From Bacilli bacterium (GTDB taxonomy: Bacteria > Bacillota_I > Bacilli_A > ML615J-28 > CAG-698): DNA of 64,000 bases. Every line of letters starts with the position of its first letter. Position 1 is the first letter of the stretch. Under the pieces are notes generated by a model, which was given only the letters and a program-made list of their open reading frames with translations, was not told the origin of the DNA and did not search any database. The stretch covers positions 22,743 to 86,742 of the forward strand of contig JAQUZE010000002.1 of NCBI GenBank assembly GCA_028691515.1, written 5' to 3'. Below are positions 18,775 to 30,675 of the stretch, piece after piece. Made by a program: the position numbers and the translations under genes.

Positions 18775-19401
18775 ATGTTAAGTGTTGATGTTAAAAATCA
18801 AGAAGGTGCAAAAGTAAGCACAATTGAACTAGCGGAAGAGATATTTGCAATTGAACCTAATATGCAAGTTGTATTCGATGTTGTTTATGCTCAAAGAGCC
18901 GGAATGCGTCAAGGAACTGCAAAAGCAAAAAATCGTAATGAAGTTAGAGGCGGTGGCCGTAAGCCATGGCGTCAAAAAGGAACTGGAAAAGCTCGTCAGG
19001 GCTCAATTAGAGCACCACAATGGGTTGGTGGTGGCGTAGTTTTTGGTCCTAACCCAAGAAAATATACAAAAAAAGTTAACAAAAAGGTGGCTTCAATTGC
19101 AGTTAAATCACTTTTATCAGATAGATTCGCAAATGATAATATGATTATAATTGATAAGATTGAATTACAAGAACAAAAGACAAAGAATTTTGCAAATGTA
19201 TTAATGAATTTAAATGTTCATCAAAATAAAACAATTGTTGTTTTAGCACAAGATGATTATGATTTATTCTTAGTAAGTAGAAATATTCCTGGTGTTTATG
19301 TTCAAACACTTTCGCATTTAAGTGTTTATGATCTTATTAATGCTGAAAAGTATGTTTTAACTACTGCTGCTGTTGAAAAATATCAGGAGGTATTGAAATA
19401 A
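18775..19401 (+). CDS. rplD: 50S ribosomal protein L4
   Basis: RGGGRKPWRQKGTGKARQGSIRAPQWVGGGVVFGP. Confidence 0.97.
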   Translation: MLSVDVKNQEGAKVSTIELAEEIFAIEPNMQVVFDVVYAQRAGMRQGTAKAKNRNEVRGGGRKPWRQKGTGKARQGSIRAPQWVGGGVVFGPNPRKYTKKVNKKVASIAVKSLLSDRFANDNMIIIDKIELQEQKTKNFANVLMNLNVHQNKTIVVLAQDDYDLFLVSRNIPGVYVQTLSHLSVYDLINAEKYVLTTAAVEKYQEVLK

Positions 19402-19685
19402 TGAAAAATCCTTATGAAATTATAAGACGTCCTATTATTACTGAAAAAACAAGCAAGTTAGTAGAACAAGGACAATATACATTTGAAGTTAAAGCTGGTG
19501 TTAATAAAGTTGAAGTCAAAGCCGCTGTTGAAGCTGCATTTGAAGTTGAGGTAACATCTGTAAAAATAATTAACTGTATTAGAAAACTTCGTCGTGTGGG
19601 AAAACACGAGGGATTACGTCCAGCGGTTAAAAAAGCAATAGTTACTTTGAAGGAAGGACAAACTCTAGATGTCTTTGAGATCTAG
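19401..19685 (+). CDS. rplW: 50S ribosomal protein L23
   Basis: Conserved L23 sequence and position. Confidence 0.96.
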   Translation: MKNPYEIIRRPIITEKTSKLVEQGQYTFEVKAGVNKVEVKAAVEAAFEVEVTSVKIINCIRKLRRVGKHEGLRPAVKKAIVTLKEGQTLDVFEI

Positions 19686-19710
19686 GAGTTGCTAAATATA
19701 GGAGGAAAAC

Positions 19711-20544
19711 ATGGGTATTAAAAAATATAAACCGACCACTAATGGTCGTCGTAATATGACAACATTAACTTATGATGAAATTACAACTTCTTCTCCTGAA
19801 AAAAGCTTATTACAACCTTTAAAGAAAAAAGGAGGACGTAATAACACAGGAAGAATTACTGTTCGTCACCGCGGTGGAGGACACAAAAGAAAATATCGTT
19901 TAATAGATTTTAAAAGAAATAAAGATAATATTATTGGTAGAGTAGCAGAAATTGAATATGATCCAAATCGTTCAGCTTTTATTGCTTTAATTAATTATGT
20001 TGATGGTGAAAAAAGATATATCATAGCTCCTAGTGGACTTACAGTAGGAATGGAAATTGTATCTGGAGAAGGTTCTGATATTAAAATTGGAAATGCACTT
20101 CCCATTAATAAAATTCCTGTTGGAACAAATGTTCACAATATTGAATTATATCCAGGACATGGTGGCCAACTTGTTAGAGCTGCAGGAACAAGCGCTCAAA
20201 TATTAGGACGAGAAGAAAGATATGTTCTTGTTCGTTTAGCTAGTAGTGAAGTGCGTAAAATTTTAAATGATTGTCGCGCAACTATTGGTACTGTTAGTAA
20301 TAAAGATAACGAATTGGTAAATATAGGAAAAGCAGGAAGAACAAGATATACTGGATTTAGACCTACTGTTAGAGGTTCAGTTATGAATCCAAATGATCAT
20401 CCACATGGTGGTGGTGAGGGAAAAACGCCAATTGGCCGTAAAGCTCCACTTACACCTTGGGGTAAATTAGCTATGGGTAAGAAGACAAGAAAAACTAAGA
20501 AAAAATCTAGCGACTTGATTGTACATCGTCGTTCTAGTAAATAA
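19711..20544 (+). CDS. rplB: 50S ribosomal protein L2
   Basis: [33 protein letters not shown]. Confidence 0.98.
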   Translation: MGIKKYKPTTNGRRNMTTLTYDEITTSSPEKSLLQPLKKKGGRNNTGRITVRHRGGGHKRKYRLIDFKRNKDNIIGRVAEIEYDPNRSAFIALINYVDGEKRYIIAPSGLTVGMEIVSGEGSDIKIGNALPINKIPVGTNVHNIELYPGHGGQLVRAAGTSAQILGREERYVLVRLASSEVRKILNDCRATIGTVSNKDNELVNIGKAGRTRYTGFRPTVRGSVMNPNDHPHGGGEGKTPIGRKAPLTPWGKLAMGKKTRKTKKKSSDLIVHRRSSK

Positions 20545-20560
20545 GGAAAGGAGAAAATAA

Positions 20561-20833
20561 ATGGCACGATCATTAAAAAAAGGACCTTTTGTTGATGACC
20601 ATCTACTAAAGAAAGTTATGGAACAACAAGGTGCTTCACATAAAAAAGTTATTCAAACTTGGTCGAGAAGATCTACTATTTTCCCTGAGTTTATTGGTTT
20701 TACAATTGCTGTATATAATGGTAAAGAACATGTTCCAGTTTATATAACTGAAGATATGGTAGGGCATAAGTTGGGTGAATTTGTTCCAACAAGAACTTTC
20801 CGTGGACATGGAAAAGATAAAAAAGGTATTTAA
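20561..20833 (+). CDS. rpsS: 30S ribosomal protein S19
   Basis: [18 protein letters not shown]. Confidence 0.98.
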   Translation: MARSLKKGPFVDDHLLKKVMEQQGASHKKVIQTWSRRSTIFPEFIGFTIAVYNGKEHVPVYITEDMVGHKLGEFVPTRTFRGHGKDKKGI

Positions 20834-20849
20834 TAGGAGGATATGAAAT

Positions 20850-21197
20850 ATGGAAGCTAAAATTGAAGCTAAAGCTATAGCAAAAACTGTTCGTATTGCT
20901 CCTAGAAAAGTTAGACTAGTAGTTGACTTAATTCGAGGCAAACAATTAATGGAAGCATATGCGATTTTAAAGTTGACTGAAAAAAGAGCGACGAAACCGA
21001 TTGAAAAAGCATTAAAATCTGCTGTTGCGAATGCAACAAATAATAATAATATGGATAAAGACAAATTATTTATAAAAGAAATATTTGTTGATGAAGGTCC
21101 AACACTTAAACGTTTCCTACCAAGAGCAAAGGGTAGTGCTAATCAAATATTAAAAAGAACCAGCAACATTACAGTAGTAGTTGCTGAGAAAGAATAG
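20850..21197 (+). CDS. rplV: 50S ribosomal protein L22
   Basis: [17 protein letters not shown]. Confidence 0.97.
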   Translation: MEAKIEAKAIAKTVRIAPRKVRLVVDLIRGKQLMEAYAILKLTEKRATKPIEKALKSAVANATNNNNMDKDKLFIKEIFVDEGPTLKRFLPRAKGSANQILKRTSNITVVVAEKE

Positions 21198-21208
21198 GAG
21201 GAACCTCA

Positions 21209-21865
21209 ATGGGACAAAAAGTCAATCCAAAAGGAATGCGTCTTGGCATAATTCGTGATTGGGATTCAAAATGGTATACGAGCAAAAGAGAAGTTCCTAC
21301 TCTATTACATGAAGATTTAAAAATTAGAAAAGAAATAGATATGTTCTATAAAAGAGCATTTGTTTCTCGAGTTAAAATTGAAAGAACTAAAACAAAAATC
21401 ATGTTGACAATATATACAGCTAAACCAGGAGTGGTTATTGGCCGTGAAGGATCAACAAAAAATGAGATTGTTGAAAAGTTACAAAATATTACTGGTAAAA
21501 GAGTATATCTAACTGTGTTAGATATAAAAAATCCTGATATTGATGCAACATTAGTTGCAAGAAATATCGCTGAACAATTGGAAAATCGTGCATCGTTTAG
21601 AAGAGTACAAAAAATGGCTATCCAAAGAGCAATGAGAGCAGGAGCAAAGGGAATCAAAACCGCTGTTTCTGGTCGTCTTGGTGGTGCTGAAATGGCTCGT
21701 CGCGAAGGGTATAGTGAAGGAACAGTTCCTCTACATACTTTACGTTCTGATATAGATTACGCAGTTTCAGAGGCTAATACTACTTATGGAAAATTAGGAG
21801 TAAAAGTTTGGATTTGTAAAGGAGAAATTTTACCGACAAAGAAAAACGTAAAGGAGGCTGAGTAA
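21209..21865 (+). CDS. rpsC: 30S ribosomal protein S3
   Basis: [23 protein letters not shown]. Confidence 0.98.
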   Translation: MGQKVNPKGMRLGIIRDWDSKWYTSKREVPTLLHEDLKIRKEIDMFYKRAFVSRVKIERTKTKIMLTIYTAKPGVVIGREGSTKNEIVEKLQNITGKRVYLTVLDIKNPDIDATLVARNIAEQLENRASFRRVQKMAIQRAMRAGAKGIKTAVSGRLGGAEMARREGYSEGTVPLHTLRSDIDYAVSEANTTYGKLGVKVWICKGEILPTKKNVKEAE

Positions 21866-21867
21866 TT

Positions 21868-22293
21868 ATGTTAATGCCAAAAAGAACAAAGTATCGCCGA
21901 CCTCATAGAGTAAGTTATGAAGGGAAGGCAAAAGGCGCTAAAGAAATTAATTTTGGTGATTATGGTCTTGTTTCTCTTGAAGGGGCATGGATTACACAAC
22001 AACAAATTGAGTCTTCTCGTATTGCTTTAACACGTTATATGAAACGTTTAGGAAAAGTTTGGTTAAGAGTTTTTCCTCATATGGCACAAACAAAGAAACC
22101 TTTAGAAGTGCGTATGGGTGGAGGTAAAGGTAGTCCTGTTGGCTTCGTAGCTGTTGTTAAAAAGGGAACTATTATTTATGAAATTGCAGGTGTAAGTGAA
22201 GAAATTGCAAAAGAAGCATTAAGACTTGCATCACACAAGTTACCTGTAAGAACCAAATTTATAAAGAAAGAAAGTGGTGAGATCAATGGCTAG
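21868..22293 (+). CDS. rplP: 50S ribosomal protein L16
   Basis: [12 protein letters not shown]...; start may be 21874. Confidence 0.97.
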   Translation: MLMPKRTKYRRPHRVSYEGKAKGAKEINFGDYGLVSLEGAWITQQQIESSRIALTRYMKRLGKVWLRVFPHMAQTKKPLEVRMGGGKGSPVGFVAVVKKGTIIYEIAGVSEEIAKEALRLASHKLPVRTKFIKKESGEING

Positions 22294-22531
22294 AGCAAAA
22301 AAAGTTGAAGCTGCATCTGCTGCTAAAAAAGTTACTGAGACTGATGCAATTAGAAAATTAGACGAAGTTACTATTCATAATAAAATTGGTGAACTAAAAC
22401 AAGAATTATTTAATTTACGTTTTCAGGCAGCTGTTGGTAAACTAGAAAATACTGCCCAAATTGGTAAAACAAAAAAGCAAATTGCTAGAATGTTAACAGT
22501 ATTAAACGAGCGCGGAAAGGCTCTTAAGTAA
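22286..22531 (+). CDS. rpmC: 50S ribosomal protein L29 with N-terminal extension
   Basis: [34 protein letters not shown] core; about 20 extra N-terminal residues. Confidence 0.92.
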   Translation: MARAKKVEAASAAKKVTETDAIRKLDEVTIHNKIGELKQELFNLRFQAAVGKLENTAQIGKTKKQIARMLTVLNERGKALK

Positions 22532-22542
22532 GGAGGCCCATA

Positions 22543-22803
22543 ATGGAAAGAAATAGTAGAAAGATTTATACAGGTACAGTTGTATCTGTAAGTAATGACA
22601 AAACTATAAAAGTTGAAATTGTTAGGGCGAAGCGCCATCCAATTTATGGCAAAAGAGTAATCAGAAGTAGTAAATTAACTGCGCATGATGAAAAAAATGA
22701 ATGTCAGCTTGGTGATAAAGTTAAGATTATGGAAACAAGACCATTATCAAAAACTAAGCATTTTCGTTTAGTTGAAATTATAGAGAAAGCTATTCAGTTG
22801 TAG
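22543..22803 (+). CDS. rpsQ: 30S ribosomal protein S17
   Basis: Conserved S17 sequence and position. Confidence 0.97.
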   Translation: MERNSRKIYTGTVVSVSNDKTIKVEIVRAKRHPIYGKRVIRSSKLTAHDEKNECQLGDKVKIMETRPLSKTKHFRLVEIIEKAIQL

Positions 22804-22815
22804 GAGGCGGAATTT

Positions 22816-23184
22816 ATGATACAACAAGAGACGAGATTAAAAATTGCTGACAATTCAGGCGCGAAAGAAATTTTAACAATTAAAGTTTTAGGCGGTACAA
22901 GAAGAAGATATGCAAACATTGGTGATATTATTGTTGCTACAGTTAAATCTGCATCTTCTGGTGGTACTGTGAAAAAAGGTGAAGTCGTAAGAGCAGTTAT
23001 TGTAAGAACTAAATACGGCTTGAGAAGAAAAGATGGATCATATATCAAATTTGATGATAACGCCGCAGTTATTATTCGTGATGATAAGACTCCAAAAGGA
23101 ACAAGAATTTTTGGGCCAGTTGCAAGAGAACTTCGTGATAAAGAATTTATGAAAATTATTTCTCTTGCTCCTGAAGTTCTGTAA
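22816..23184 (+). CDS. rplN: 50S ribosomal protein L14
   Basis: [18 protein letters not shown]. Confidence 0.98.
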   Translation: MIQQETRLKIADNSGAKEILTIKVLGGTRRRYANIGDIIVATVKSASSGGTVKKGEVVRAVIVRTKYGLRRKDGSYIKFDDNAAVIIRDDKTPKGTRIFGPVARELRDKEFMKIISLAPEVL

Positions 23185-23195
23185 GGAGGATATTT

Positions 23196-23510
23196 ATGTT
23201 TATAAAAAAAGGTGATACTGTAAAAGTTATTAGCGGAAATAGCAAAGGTAAAACAGGAAAAGTACTTAATATACTAATTAAGTCTGATAAAGTTGTTGTT
23301 GAAGGAGTAAACATTGTTTCTCGTCATACAAAACCATCAAACGCTAATCCTGATGGTGGAATTATTAAGAAAGAAGCTCCAATTGCTATATCTAATGTAC
23401 AATTAGTTGATACAAAAAAAGATAATATTGCATCTAAAGTTGGGATGAAAATTGTTGATGGTAAAAAAGTACGTTATTTTAAAAAAACAGGCAATGTATT
23501 GGATAAGTAG
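23196..23510 (+). CDS. rplX: 50S ribosomal protein L24
   Basis: [20 protein letters not shown] (KOW). Confidence 0.97.
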   Translation: MFIKKGDTVKVISGNSKGKTGKVLNILIKSDKVVVEGVNIVSRHTKPSNANPDGGIIKKEAPIAISNVQLVDTKKDNIASKVGMKIVDGKKVRYFKKTGNVLDK

Positions 23511-23519
23511 GAGGATATA

Positions 23520-24059
23520 ATGAATAGAGTTAAAAGTTATTATGATGAAACAGTTAAAGCTGCGTTAGTTAAAAAATTTAAATATACTTCAATCATGCAA
23601 GCTCCTAGACTTATGAAAATAGTTGTTAATATAGGTGTTGGTGAAGCAATAAATAATTCAAAATTGTTAGATGCTGCTGTAGAAGACTTAACTGTAATTA
23701 CTGGTCAAAAACCAATAATTACGAAGGCTAAAAAATCAATTGCTGCTTTTAAATTAAGAGAAGGTGTTGCAATTGGCTGTAAAGTTACTTTGCGTGGTGA
23801 GAGAATGTATGATTTTTATGATAAACTAGTTTCTGCTGCACTTCCAAGAGTTCGTGATTTTAGAGGATTGAGTAAGGATTCATTTGACGGACACGGTAAT
23901 TATACTATTGGTATTAAGGAACAATTAATTTTTCCAGAAATCAATTATGATAAAGTACTTAAAATCAGAGGTATGGATATTGTTATTGTTACAAATGCTA
24001 AGACCGATGAGGAAGGACGCGAATTACTTAAGCAATTAGGTATGCCGTTTAAAAAGTAG
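23520..24059 (+). CDS. rplE: 50S ribosomal protein L5
   Basis: Conserved L5 sequence and position. Confidence 0.97.
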   Translation: MNRVKSYYDETVKAALVKKFKYTSIMQAPRLMKIVVNIGVGEAINNSKLLDAAVEDLTVITGQKPIITKAKKSIAAFKLREGVAIGCKVTLRGERMYDFYDKLVSAALPRVRDFRGLSKDSFDGHGNYTIGIKEQLIFPEINYDKVLKIRGMDIVIVTNAKTDEEGRELLKQLGMPFKK

Positions 24060-24068
24060 GAGGATTTT

Positions 24069-24254
24069 ATGGCTAAAAAATCATTAGTAATTAAAAATAA
24101 GAAAAAACAAAAGTATGCTGTAAGGGAATATACAAGATGTGAACGCTGTGGAAGACCACATTCAGTATTCCGTAAATTTAAATTATGCCGTATATGCTTC
24201 CGAGAATTAGCACAAGAGGGACAAATCCCTGGTGTTAAAAAGGCAAGCTGGTAA
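24069..24254 (+). CDS. rpsN: 30S ribosomal protein S14, zinc-binding type
   Basis: 61 aa; [25 protein letters not shown] (CxxC...CxxC). Confidence 0.97.
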   Translation: MAKKSLVIKNKKKQKYAVREYTRCERCGRPHSVFRKFKLCRICFRELAQEGQIPGVKKASW

Positions 24255-24269
24255 GAAGGAGGCTATCAT

Positions 24270-24668
24270 ATGGGAATGACTGATCCAATTGCTGATATGC
24301 TCACAAGAATTCGTAATGCTAATCACAGAAAGCATCCGGATGTTGAGATGCCAGCATCAAATGTTAAATTAGAGATTTTAAAAGTAATGCAAGATGAAGG
24401 TTTTATTGGAAACATTGAAGAAATTCAAGACAATAAACAAGGTCTTTTAAAAGTTACTTTAAAATATACCGAAAATAAAGAACAAGTAATTAAAGGTATT
24501 ACACGTATTTCTAAACCAGGATTGCGTGTTTATGCCAGAGCAAGTGAAATGCCTAGAGTTTTAAACGGTTTAGGCGTTGCAATCGTTTCAACATCAAATG
24601 GAGTAATGACTGATAGAGAAGCCCGCAAATTAAAAGTGGGTGGAGAAGTTATTGCCTACATTTGGTAA
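24270..24668 (+). CDS. rpsH: 30S ribosomal protein S8
   Basis: [16 protein letters not shown]. Confidence 0.98.
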   Translation: MGMTDPIADMLTRIRNANHRKHPDVEMPASNVKLEILKVMQDEGFIGNIEEIQDNKQGLLKVTLKYTENKEQVIKGITRISKPGLRVYARASEMPRVLNGLGVAIVSTSNGVMTDREARKLKVGGEVIAYIW

Positions 24669-24684
24669 TTAAGGAGGAAGTAAA

Positions 24685-25224
24685 ATGTCTAGAGTCGGGA
24701 ATAAATCAATCACAATACCTGAAGGAGTAAATGTTTCTGTAGATGATAAGAATTTTGTTGTTGTTAAAGGACCAAAGGGAGAATTATCTTTTGGTTTTAA
24801 TGCAAAAATGAAAGTTATCATTGATGGAAATATTTTGAAGGTTGAACGACCAAGTGATTCAATAGAAGATAAAACTCTTCACGGCACTACTAGAGCTTTA
24901 CTGCACAATATGGTACAAGGTGTTACTACTGAATATAGTAAAACATTACTTATGGAAGGTGTTGGTTATAAAGCCACTCTTCAAGGGAAAAAACTAGTTA
25001 TTAGTGCTGGTTATTCTCACTTAGTAGAAATGCCACTCCCTGAGGGGATAACAGTTGTGGTTTCTTCACCAACAGAGTTTTCAATACAAGGTATAGATAA
25101 ACAAAAAGTTGGCCAATTTGCTGCGGAAATAAGAGCAATTAGAAAACCAGAACCATATTTGGGTAAGGGTATCCGTTATAAGGATGAAGTAGTTCGTCGC
25201 AAAGAAGGAAAGAAAGCTAAGTAG
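24685..25224 (+). CDS. rplF: 50S ribosomal protein L6
   Basis: [15 protein letters not shown]... Confidence 0.97.
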   Translation: MSRVGNKSITIPEGVNVSVDDKNFVVVKGPKGELSFGFNAKMKVIIDGNILKVERPSDSIEDKTLHGTTRALLHNMVQGVTTEYSKTLLMEGVGYKATLQGKKLVISAGYSHLVEMPLPEGITVVVSSPTEFSIQGIDKQKVGQFAAEIRAIRKPEPYLGKGIRYKDEVVRRKEGKKAK

Positions 25225-25238
25225 AAAGGGACAGTAAA

Positions 25239-25601
25239 ATGAGTAAAAATAATTCGAGAAATGCTAGTCGTGTAAAACGACATTTAAGAATTCGCCAAAA
25301 CATTAAGGGAACTCAGGCTGTACCTCGATTAAATGTTTTTAGATCGAATGCTAATATATATGCTCAAATAATTGATGATGTTGCAGGAGTTACTTTAGTA
25401 AGTGCTTCAACTATTGATAAAGAGCTTAAATTAGAGAATGGATCTAATATTGAAGCTGCAAAGCAAGTAGGAGCATTAGTTGCAAAAAGAGCAATTGATA
25501 AAAAAATTGAAAAAGTTGTTTTTGATCGTGGTGGTTATTTATATCACGGTCGTGTAAAAGCTTTAGCTGATGCTGCTAGAGAAGCCGGGCTGAAATTTTA
25601 G
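25239..25601 (+). CDS. rplR: 50S ribosomal protein L18
   Basis: [26 protein letters not shown]. Confidence 0.97.
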   Translation: MSKNNSRNASRVKRHLRIRQNIKGTQAVPRLNVFRSNANIYAQIIDDVAGVTLVSASTIDKELKLENGSNIEAAKQVGALVAKRAIDKKIEKVVFDRGGYLYHGRVKALADAAREAGLKF

Positions 25602-25609
25602 GAGGTACT

Positions 25610-26137
25610 ATGCGACAAGATAAAAGAAAAACAAAGAAAGATGCTTTTGTGAAAGAAGAAAAGCAATTTGAGGAACGAGTTGTCAGTATTAATCACGTTA
25701 CAAAAGTTGTAAAAGGCGGTCGTAGATATCGTTTTAGTGCTGTTGTAGTTGTTGGTGATAAAAAAGGCAAAGTTGGTCTAGGAACAGGAAAAGCAATTGA
25801 AATTCCTGATGCAATAAAGAAAGCTGTTGAGGATGCTAAAAAGAATTTAATTAATGTTTCAATTGTTGGAAATACAATTCCACATGAAGTTACTGGAGTT
25901 TTTGGTGCTGGAAGAGTATATCTTAAACCTGCAGTAGAAGGAACTGGTGTTATTGCTGGTGGACCTGTACGTGCAGTTGTAGAACTTGCTGGTATTGAAG
26001 ATATCATTTCTAAATCTTTGGGTTCATCTTCACCTGTTAATATAGTTAGAGCAACTCTTATGGGTTTAGAGTCTGTAAGAGATGTTGAAGAAGTTGCTGA
26101 AATTAGAGGCAAATCTGTTGACGAGATTAGAGGTTAA
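25610..26137 (+). CDS. rpsE: 30S ribosomal protein S5
   Basis: [30 protein letters not shown]. Confidence 0.98.
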   Translation: MRQDKRKTKKDAFVKEEKQFEERVVSINHVTKVVKGGRRYRFSAVVVVGDKKGKVGLGTGKAIEIPDAIKKAVEDAKKNLINVSIVGNTIPHEVTGVFGAGRVYLKPAVEGTGVIAGGPVRAVVELAGIEDIISKSLGSSSPVNIVRATLMGLESVRDVEEVAEIRGKSVDEIRG

Positions 26138-26141
26138 AAGT

Positions 26142-26330
26142 ATGGCTAAAGAACAAGTAATCACAATTAAATTAGTTAAAAGTGGAATAACTCATAAGCC
26201 TAATCAGGTTAAAACCTTAAAAGCTTTGGGATTAACAAAAATTAACAAACAAGTAACTAAACCGGATAATGAAGCTATCAGAGGCATGATTGCTACTGTG
26301 AGCCATTTAGTTGAAGTTATTGAAGGTTAG
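26142..26330 (+). CDS. rpmD: 50S ribosomal protein L30
   Basis: [31 protein letters not shown]; start refined. Confidence 0.95.
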   Translation: MAKEQVITIKLVKSGITHKPNQVKTLKALGLTKINKQVTKPDNEAIRGMIATVSHLVEVIEG

Positions 26331-26340
26331 GAGGTTAACA

Positions 26341-26781
26341 ATGCAATTACATGATTTAAAGCCTGTTGAAGGTGCTAGACATAAAAAGAAACGCGTAGGT
26401 AGAGGGACTGGAAGTGGACACGGAAAAACAAGTGGTCGTGGTCATGATGGTCAAAACCAAAGAAGCGGTGGCGGAGTTAGACCTTTATTTGAAGGAGGAC
26501 AAACTCCATTATTTAAACGTCTTCCAAAAAGAGGATTTACAAACATAAATAGAGTTGAGTTTGGTTGTGTCAATGTTGGTGAATTACATATTTTTGAAGA
26601 AGGCACAATTGTAAATAAAGAGTTACTATACGAAGCAGGTTTAGTTAATAAGAAATATAAAAATGTTAAAGTTTTGGGAAAAGGAAATGTGGATAAAAAG
26701 TTGACGGTTATTGCCGATAAATTTTCTAAGTCAGCAGAACAAGCAATTGTTAATGCTGGTGGGAAAATCGAGGTGATTTAA
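26341..26781 (+). CDS. rplO: 50S ribosomal protein L15
   Basis: [38 protein letters not shown]; start refined. Confidence 0.97.
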   Translation: MQLHDLKPVEGARHKKKRVGRGTGSGHGKTSGRGHDGQNQRSGGGVRPLFEGGQTPLFKRLPKRGFTNINRVEFGCVNVGELHIFEEGTIVNKELLYEAGLVNKKYKNVKVLGKGNVDKKLTVIADKFSKSAEQAIVNAGGKIEVI

Positions 26782-28077
26782 TTGGCTAAAGCAATTTTAA
26801 AAAGTAAGAAATTATGGATAATGATTTTATTCACTGCTGTTTTCTTAACTATTTGGAGACTTGGCTATTTTATTCATTTACCATTTATTGATGTTAGTTT
26901 GATAACATCAGGTATTGATTCAAATAATTTATTTGGTTTTCTAGATATATATAGTGGCGGTGCTTTATCAAACTTTTCAGTATTAGCTTTAGGTATTTCA
27001 CCATATATTACAGCTAGTATCGTTATTCAATTATTACAAATGGATATTGTTCCAAAATTAAAAGAATGGTCTGAAGAAGGACCTTCGGGTAAAGAAAAAA
27101 TCAATCAAGTAACAAAATACTTAGCATTATTTTTAGCATTTGTACAAGGTCTTGCTATTTCAATTGGTGTTTCTGCTCAATATGGAGATATCTTATTTGA
27201 AGGAATAGGTAATGTTAATGCATTTACATATGTTTATTTAGCATTGATTATTACTGCAGGTACGGCATTCTGTTTGTGGTTAGCTGAAAAAATCACAAAA
27301 AGAGGAATTGGTAATGGATCATCATTATTAATTGTTGCTGGTATCGTAGCTAGTTTTCCTCCAATGATTAATGATTTAATTAAATCATTTATTAGTGCTG
27401 AGGGAGCTGGTGTAGGAGATGCATTTATTTTTGTTGGTGTTATCTTACTTTTAATTTTAATTATAATCGGTATAGTATTTATGGAGGGAGCTCAAAGAAG
27501 GATTCCTATCCAATACGCAAATAGACCAGCAGCAGCTTCATTTAGAGGAAAGAGTGATTCAAACATTCCTATTAAGTTAAATTCTGCATCTGTAATTCCG
27601 GTAATTTTTGCTAGTACATTAATGTCTATACCAACAACTATCGCAAACTTTTTAGACACAGGGTCTAGAGCTTATTATTGGATTGTTGAAATATTTAGTT
27701 CAACAAAACCAATTGGTTTTGCGTTATATATTATTTTAATTTATGCTTTTTCATTCTTCTATTCATTTTTACAAATGAATCCTGATAATATGGCTGAAAA
27801 TTTACAAAAACAAAATGCATATATTCCAGGAATTAGACCAGGAGATGAAACTGCATCATATATTTCAAGAGTGTTATTCAAAATTACCATGGTTGGTTCA
27901 ACTTATTTAGCATTAGTTGCTATTACGCCAATTATTATGACTTGGATCTTCAAGCTTCCTGGTTCAATCCAAATAGGAGGAACTGGACTTATAATTGTTG
28001 TTGGAGTTGCTTTAGAAACAGCTAAACAATTAAAGACTGAAACTGAAGAAAAACAATACCGAGGATTTTTAGAATAG
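26782..28077 (+). CDS. secY: Protein translocase subunit SecY
   Basis: SecY membrane protein (ALGISPYITASIVIQLLQMDIVPKLKEW); TTG start. Confidence 0.97.
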   Translation: MAKAILKSKKLWIMILFTAVFLTIWRLGYFIHLPFIDVSLITSGIDSNNLFGFLDIYSGGALSNFSVLALGISPYITASIVIQLLQMDIVPKLKEWSEEGPSGKEKINQVTKYLALFLAFVQGLAISIGVSAQYGDILFEGIGNVNAFTYVYLALIITAGTAFCLWLAEKITKRGIGNGSSLLIVAGIVASFPPMINDLIKSFISAEGAGVGDAFIFVGVILLLILIIIGIVFMEGAQRRIPIQYANRPAAASFRGKSDSNIPIKLNSASVIPVIFASTLMSIPTTIANFLDTGSRAYYWIVEIFSSTKPIGFALYIILIYAFSFFYSFLQMNPDNMAENLQKQNAYIPGIRPGDETASYISRVLFKITMVGSTYLALVAITPIIMTWIFKLPGSIQIGGTGLIIVVGVALETAKQLKTETEEKQYRGFLE

Positions 28078-28079
28078 GT

Positions 28080-28739
28080 GTGTCTATGCGATTATTAATA
28101 ATGGGGCCCCCTGGTGCAGGAAAAGGTACTCATGCAAAATTACTTTGTAAAGAGTATAATATTGTTCATATTTCTACAGGTGATATGTTTAGAACTGCTA
28201 TAAAATTAGGAACAGCTGAAGGAATGATTGCAAAGCAATTTATTGATAAGGGTAATCTTGTTCCTGATGATATAGTTATAGGAATTGTTAGAGAAAAAAT
28301 TCAAGAAAATGAATGTAATAATGGTTTTTTATTGGATGGTTTTCCTAGAAATATTGAACAGGCAAAATCTTTAGATATAATTTTAGATGAATGCGGTGTA
28401 AAAATTGATGCGGTTTTAAACTTGCAAGTTAGTGATGATATTTTAATTAAAAGAATTAGTGGAAGAAGAGTTTGTTCAAAATGTGGAGAGACATATCATG
28501 TTGTAAATCATCCACCTAAAGTTGAAGGAATTTGTGATGTTTGTGGTGGGAATCTGGTTCAAAGAAAAGATGATACGGAAGAAACTATAAAAACTCGTCT
28601 TAAAATATATAATAAACAAACTAAACCTTTATTGAAGTATTATGAAAAACAAAATCTATTAAAGAATCTAAATGGAGTTGAAGATATTAATTTACTTTTC
28701 AACAATATAAAAAAACTTCTAGGAGGCATGAATGATTAG
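28080..28739 (+). CDS. adk: Adenylate kinase (zinc-lid type)
   Basis: [18 protein letters not shown]; lid CSKCG...CDVCGG. Confidence 0.97.
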   Translation: MSMRLLIMGPPGAGKGTHAKLLCKEYNIVHISTGDMFRTAIKLGTAEGMIAKQFIDKGNLVPDDIVIGIVREKIQENECNNGFLLDGFPRNIEQAKSLDIILDECGVKIDAVLNLQVSDDILIKRISGRRVCSKCGETYHVVNHPPKVEGICDVCGGNLVQRKDDTEETIKTRLKIYNKQTKPLLKYYEKQNLLKNLNGVEDINLLFNNIKKLLGGMND

Positions 28740-29499
28740 TATTAAAAGTGATCGTGAAATTGAAATAATGAGAAAAGCAGGAGAGATAGTTGCTTTGGCC
28801 CATAAAGCCGTTAAAGAAGCAATTAAGCCTGGTGTTTCAACATTATATCTTGATAAGATTGCTGAAAAAACTATTAGAACCTATAACGCTATTCCTTCAT
28901 TTAAAGGATATAATGGTTTTCCAGGTTCAATTTGTGCCTCTGTGAATGAAGTGGTTATCCACGGAATTCCTAGTAAAAAAATAATTTTAAAGGATGGAGA
29001 CATAATCTCTATAGATATTGGAGCTATATATAATGGCTACCATGGAGATAGTGCAATGACACATCAAGTGGGAACAGTAAGTGAAGCTAAGAAAAAATTA
29101 TTAGAAGTAACTGAAAACTCACTATATATTGGCCTAGCACAAGCAAAACCGGGAAATCATTTGTCAGATATTTCTCATGCAATTGAAGAATATGTGCTTG
29201 CAAATGGTTTTAGTGTTGTAAAAGAATTTACTGGACATGGTGTTGGAAGAGAATTACATGAAGACCCTTCAATTCCTAATTACGGAGAAGCAGGACATGG
29301 TCCAATTTTGCGTAAAGGAATGACTTTGGCTATTGAACCGATGGTTAATATGGGAATTGAGGATATTAAAATTTTGGAAGACAACTGGACAACAGTAACT
29401 TTGGATTATCAACCAAGTGCACATTTTGAGCACTCGATTGTATTAACCGATACCGGATATGAAATACTTACCAAGCTAGGAGGAGACCAATATGTCTAA
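28732..29499 (+). CDS. map: Type I methionine aminopeptidase
   Basis: [38 protein letters not shown]. Confidence 0.97.
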   Translation: MISIKSDREIEIMRKAGEIVALAHKAVKEAIKPGVSTLYLDKIAEKTIRTYNAIPSFKGYNGFPGSICASVNEVVIHGIPSKKIILKDGDIISIDIGAIYNGYHGDSAMTHQVGTVSEAKKKLLEVTENSLYIGLAQAKPGNHLSDISHAIEEYVLANGFSVVKEFTGHGVGRELHEDPSIPNYGEAGHGPILRKGMTLAIEPMVNMGIEDIKILEDNWTTVTLDYQPSAHFEHSIVLTDTGYEILTKLGGDQYV

Positions 29500-29710
29500 A
29501 AATGAAGTCATTGAACTAAAAGGCACAGTTATTGACGCTCTACCTAATGCACAATTTAAAGTGAAATTAGAGAATGGGCATCAAATAAACGCTCACGTTT
29601 CTGGTAAAATACGGATGAATTTCATCACTATTTTACCGGGTGATAAAGTAACTGTTGAGCTGTCACCATATGACCTTACACGAGGGCGTATTACTTATCG
29701 TTTTAAGTAA
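29492..29710 (+). CDS. infA: Translation initiation factor IF-1
   Basis: 72 aa IF-1 OB fold; [13 protein letters not shown]. Confidence 0.96.
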   Translation: MSKNEVIELKGTVIDALPNAQFKVKLENGHQINAHVSGKIRMNFITILPGDKVTVELSPYDLTRGRITYRFK

Positions 29711-29748
29711 TTAAATAAAAATTTGTTTTTCCAAAAGGAGGAAAAAAT

Positions 29749-29862
29749 ATGAAAGTCAGAGCATCTGTCAAACCAATTTGTGACAATTGTAAAGTTATAA
29801 AACGTAAGGGTAAAGTTATAGTGATCTGTAAAAACCCTAAACATAAACAAAGACAAGGATAA
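29749..29862 (+). CDS. rpmJ: 50S ribosomal protein L36 (zinc-binding type)
   Basis: Not in the ORF track; translated by eye: [37 protein letters not shown] with SD AAGGAGG. Confidence 0.97.
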   Translation: MKVRASVKPICDNCKVIKRKGKVIVICKNPKHKQRQG

Positions 29863-29877
29863 TTAGGAGGTGCAATT

Positions 29878-30243
29878 ATGGCACGAATAGCTGGTGTTGA
29901 TATCCCAAGAGATAAAAGAATTGTTATTTCTTTAACATATATTTACGGGATTGGAAATGAGACATCTAGAGAAATTCTTAAAAAAGCGGGAGTCAGTGAA
30001 GATAAACGCGTTAAAGATTTGAGTGAAGAAGAGCTTGCTTTAATTAGAAAAGAAGTTGCTGAATTCAAAGTTGAAGGTGACCTACGTCGTGAGGTTGCAA
30101 TGAATATAAAAAGATTAATGGAAATTGGAAGCTATCGTGGACTTCGTCATCGTCGTGGGTTGCCTGTAAGAGGACAAAACACTAAATGTAATGCACGTAC
30201 TCGTAAGGGTAAAGTCAAAACTGTAGCTAATAAGAAGAAATAA
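29878..30243 (+). CDS. rpsM: 30S ribosomal protein S13
   Basis: [14 protein letters not shown]...; [22 protein letters not shown]. Confidence 0.98.
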   Translation: MARIAGVDIPRDKRIVISLTYIYGIGNETSREILKKAGVSEDKRVKDLSEEELALIRKEVAEFKVEGDLRREVAMNIKRLMEIGSYRGLRHRRGLPVRGQNTKCNARTRKGKVKTVANKKK

Positions 30244-30258
30244 TAGGAGGAAGAGAAA

Positions 30259-30642
30259 ATGGCACGTACAGTTCGTAAACGTAAAGCTAGAAAGAATATA
30301 CATAGCGGAGCTGCTTATATTCATTCTACTTTTAATAATACTATTGTTACTATTACCGATGAAGCTGGCAACGCAATTGCTTGGAGCAGTGCTGGAGCTT
30401 TAGGCTTTAAAGGTAGCAAAAAATCTACTCCTTTTGCTGCTCAGATGGCTTCAGAAGCTGCTGCGAAAGCAGCAATAGATAATGGCATGGTTAAGGTTGA
30501 AGTTACTGTTAAAGGTCCTGGACCTGGAAGAGAAGCAGCAATTAGATCATTACAAATTGCAGGTTTGGAGATTACATCAATTAGTGATGCAACACCAATT
30601 CCTCATAATGGATGTCGCCCATCAAAAAGACCAAGGGGATAA
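30259..30642 (+). CDS. rpsK: 30S ribosomal protein S11
   Basis: [27 protein letters not shown]. Confidence 0.98.
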   Translation: MARTVRKRKARKNIHSGAAYIHSTFNNTIVTITDEAGNAIAWSSAGALGFKGSKKSTPFAAQMASEAAAKAAIDNGMVKVEVTVKGPGPGREAAIRSLQIAGLEITSISDATPIPHNGCRPSKRPRG

Positions 30643-30675
30643 GATAGATATTGCAATTTTTAAAGGAGGAAAGTC

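Noticed and set aside
20636-21064. 142-aa minus-strand ORF antisense to rpsS/rplV
   Set aside because: Opposite two highly conserved ribosomal protein genes; no SD or recognisable domain.
21346-21657. 103-aa minus-strand ORF antisense to rpsC
   Set aside because: Antisense to a conserved gene with no independent support.
25693-26112. 139-aa minus-strand ORF antisense to rpsE
   Set aside because: Mirror ORF of conserved S5 coding; low-complexity Ser/Thr/Pro composition typical of antisense translation.
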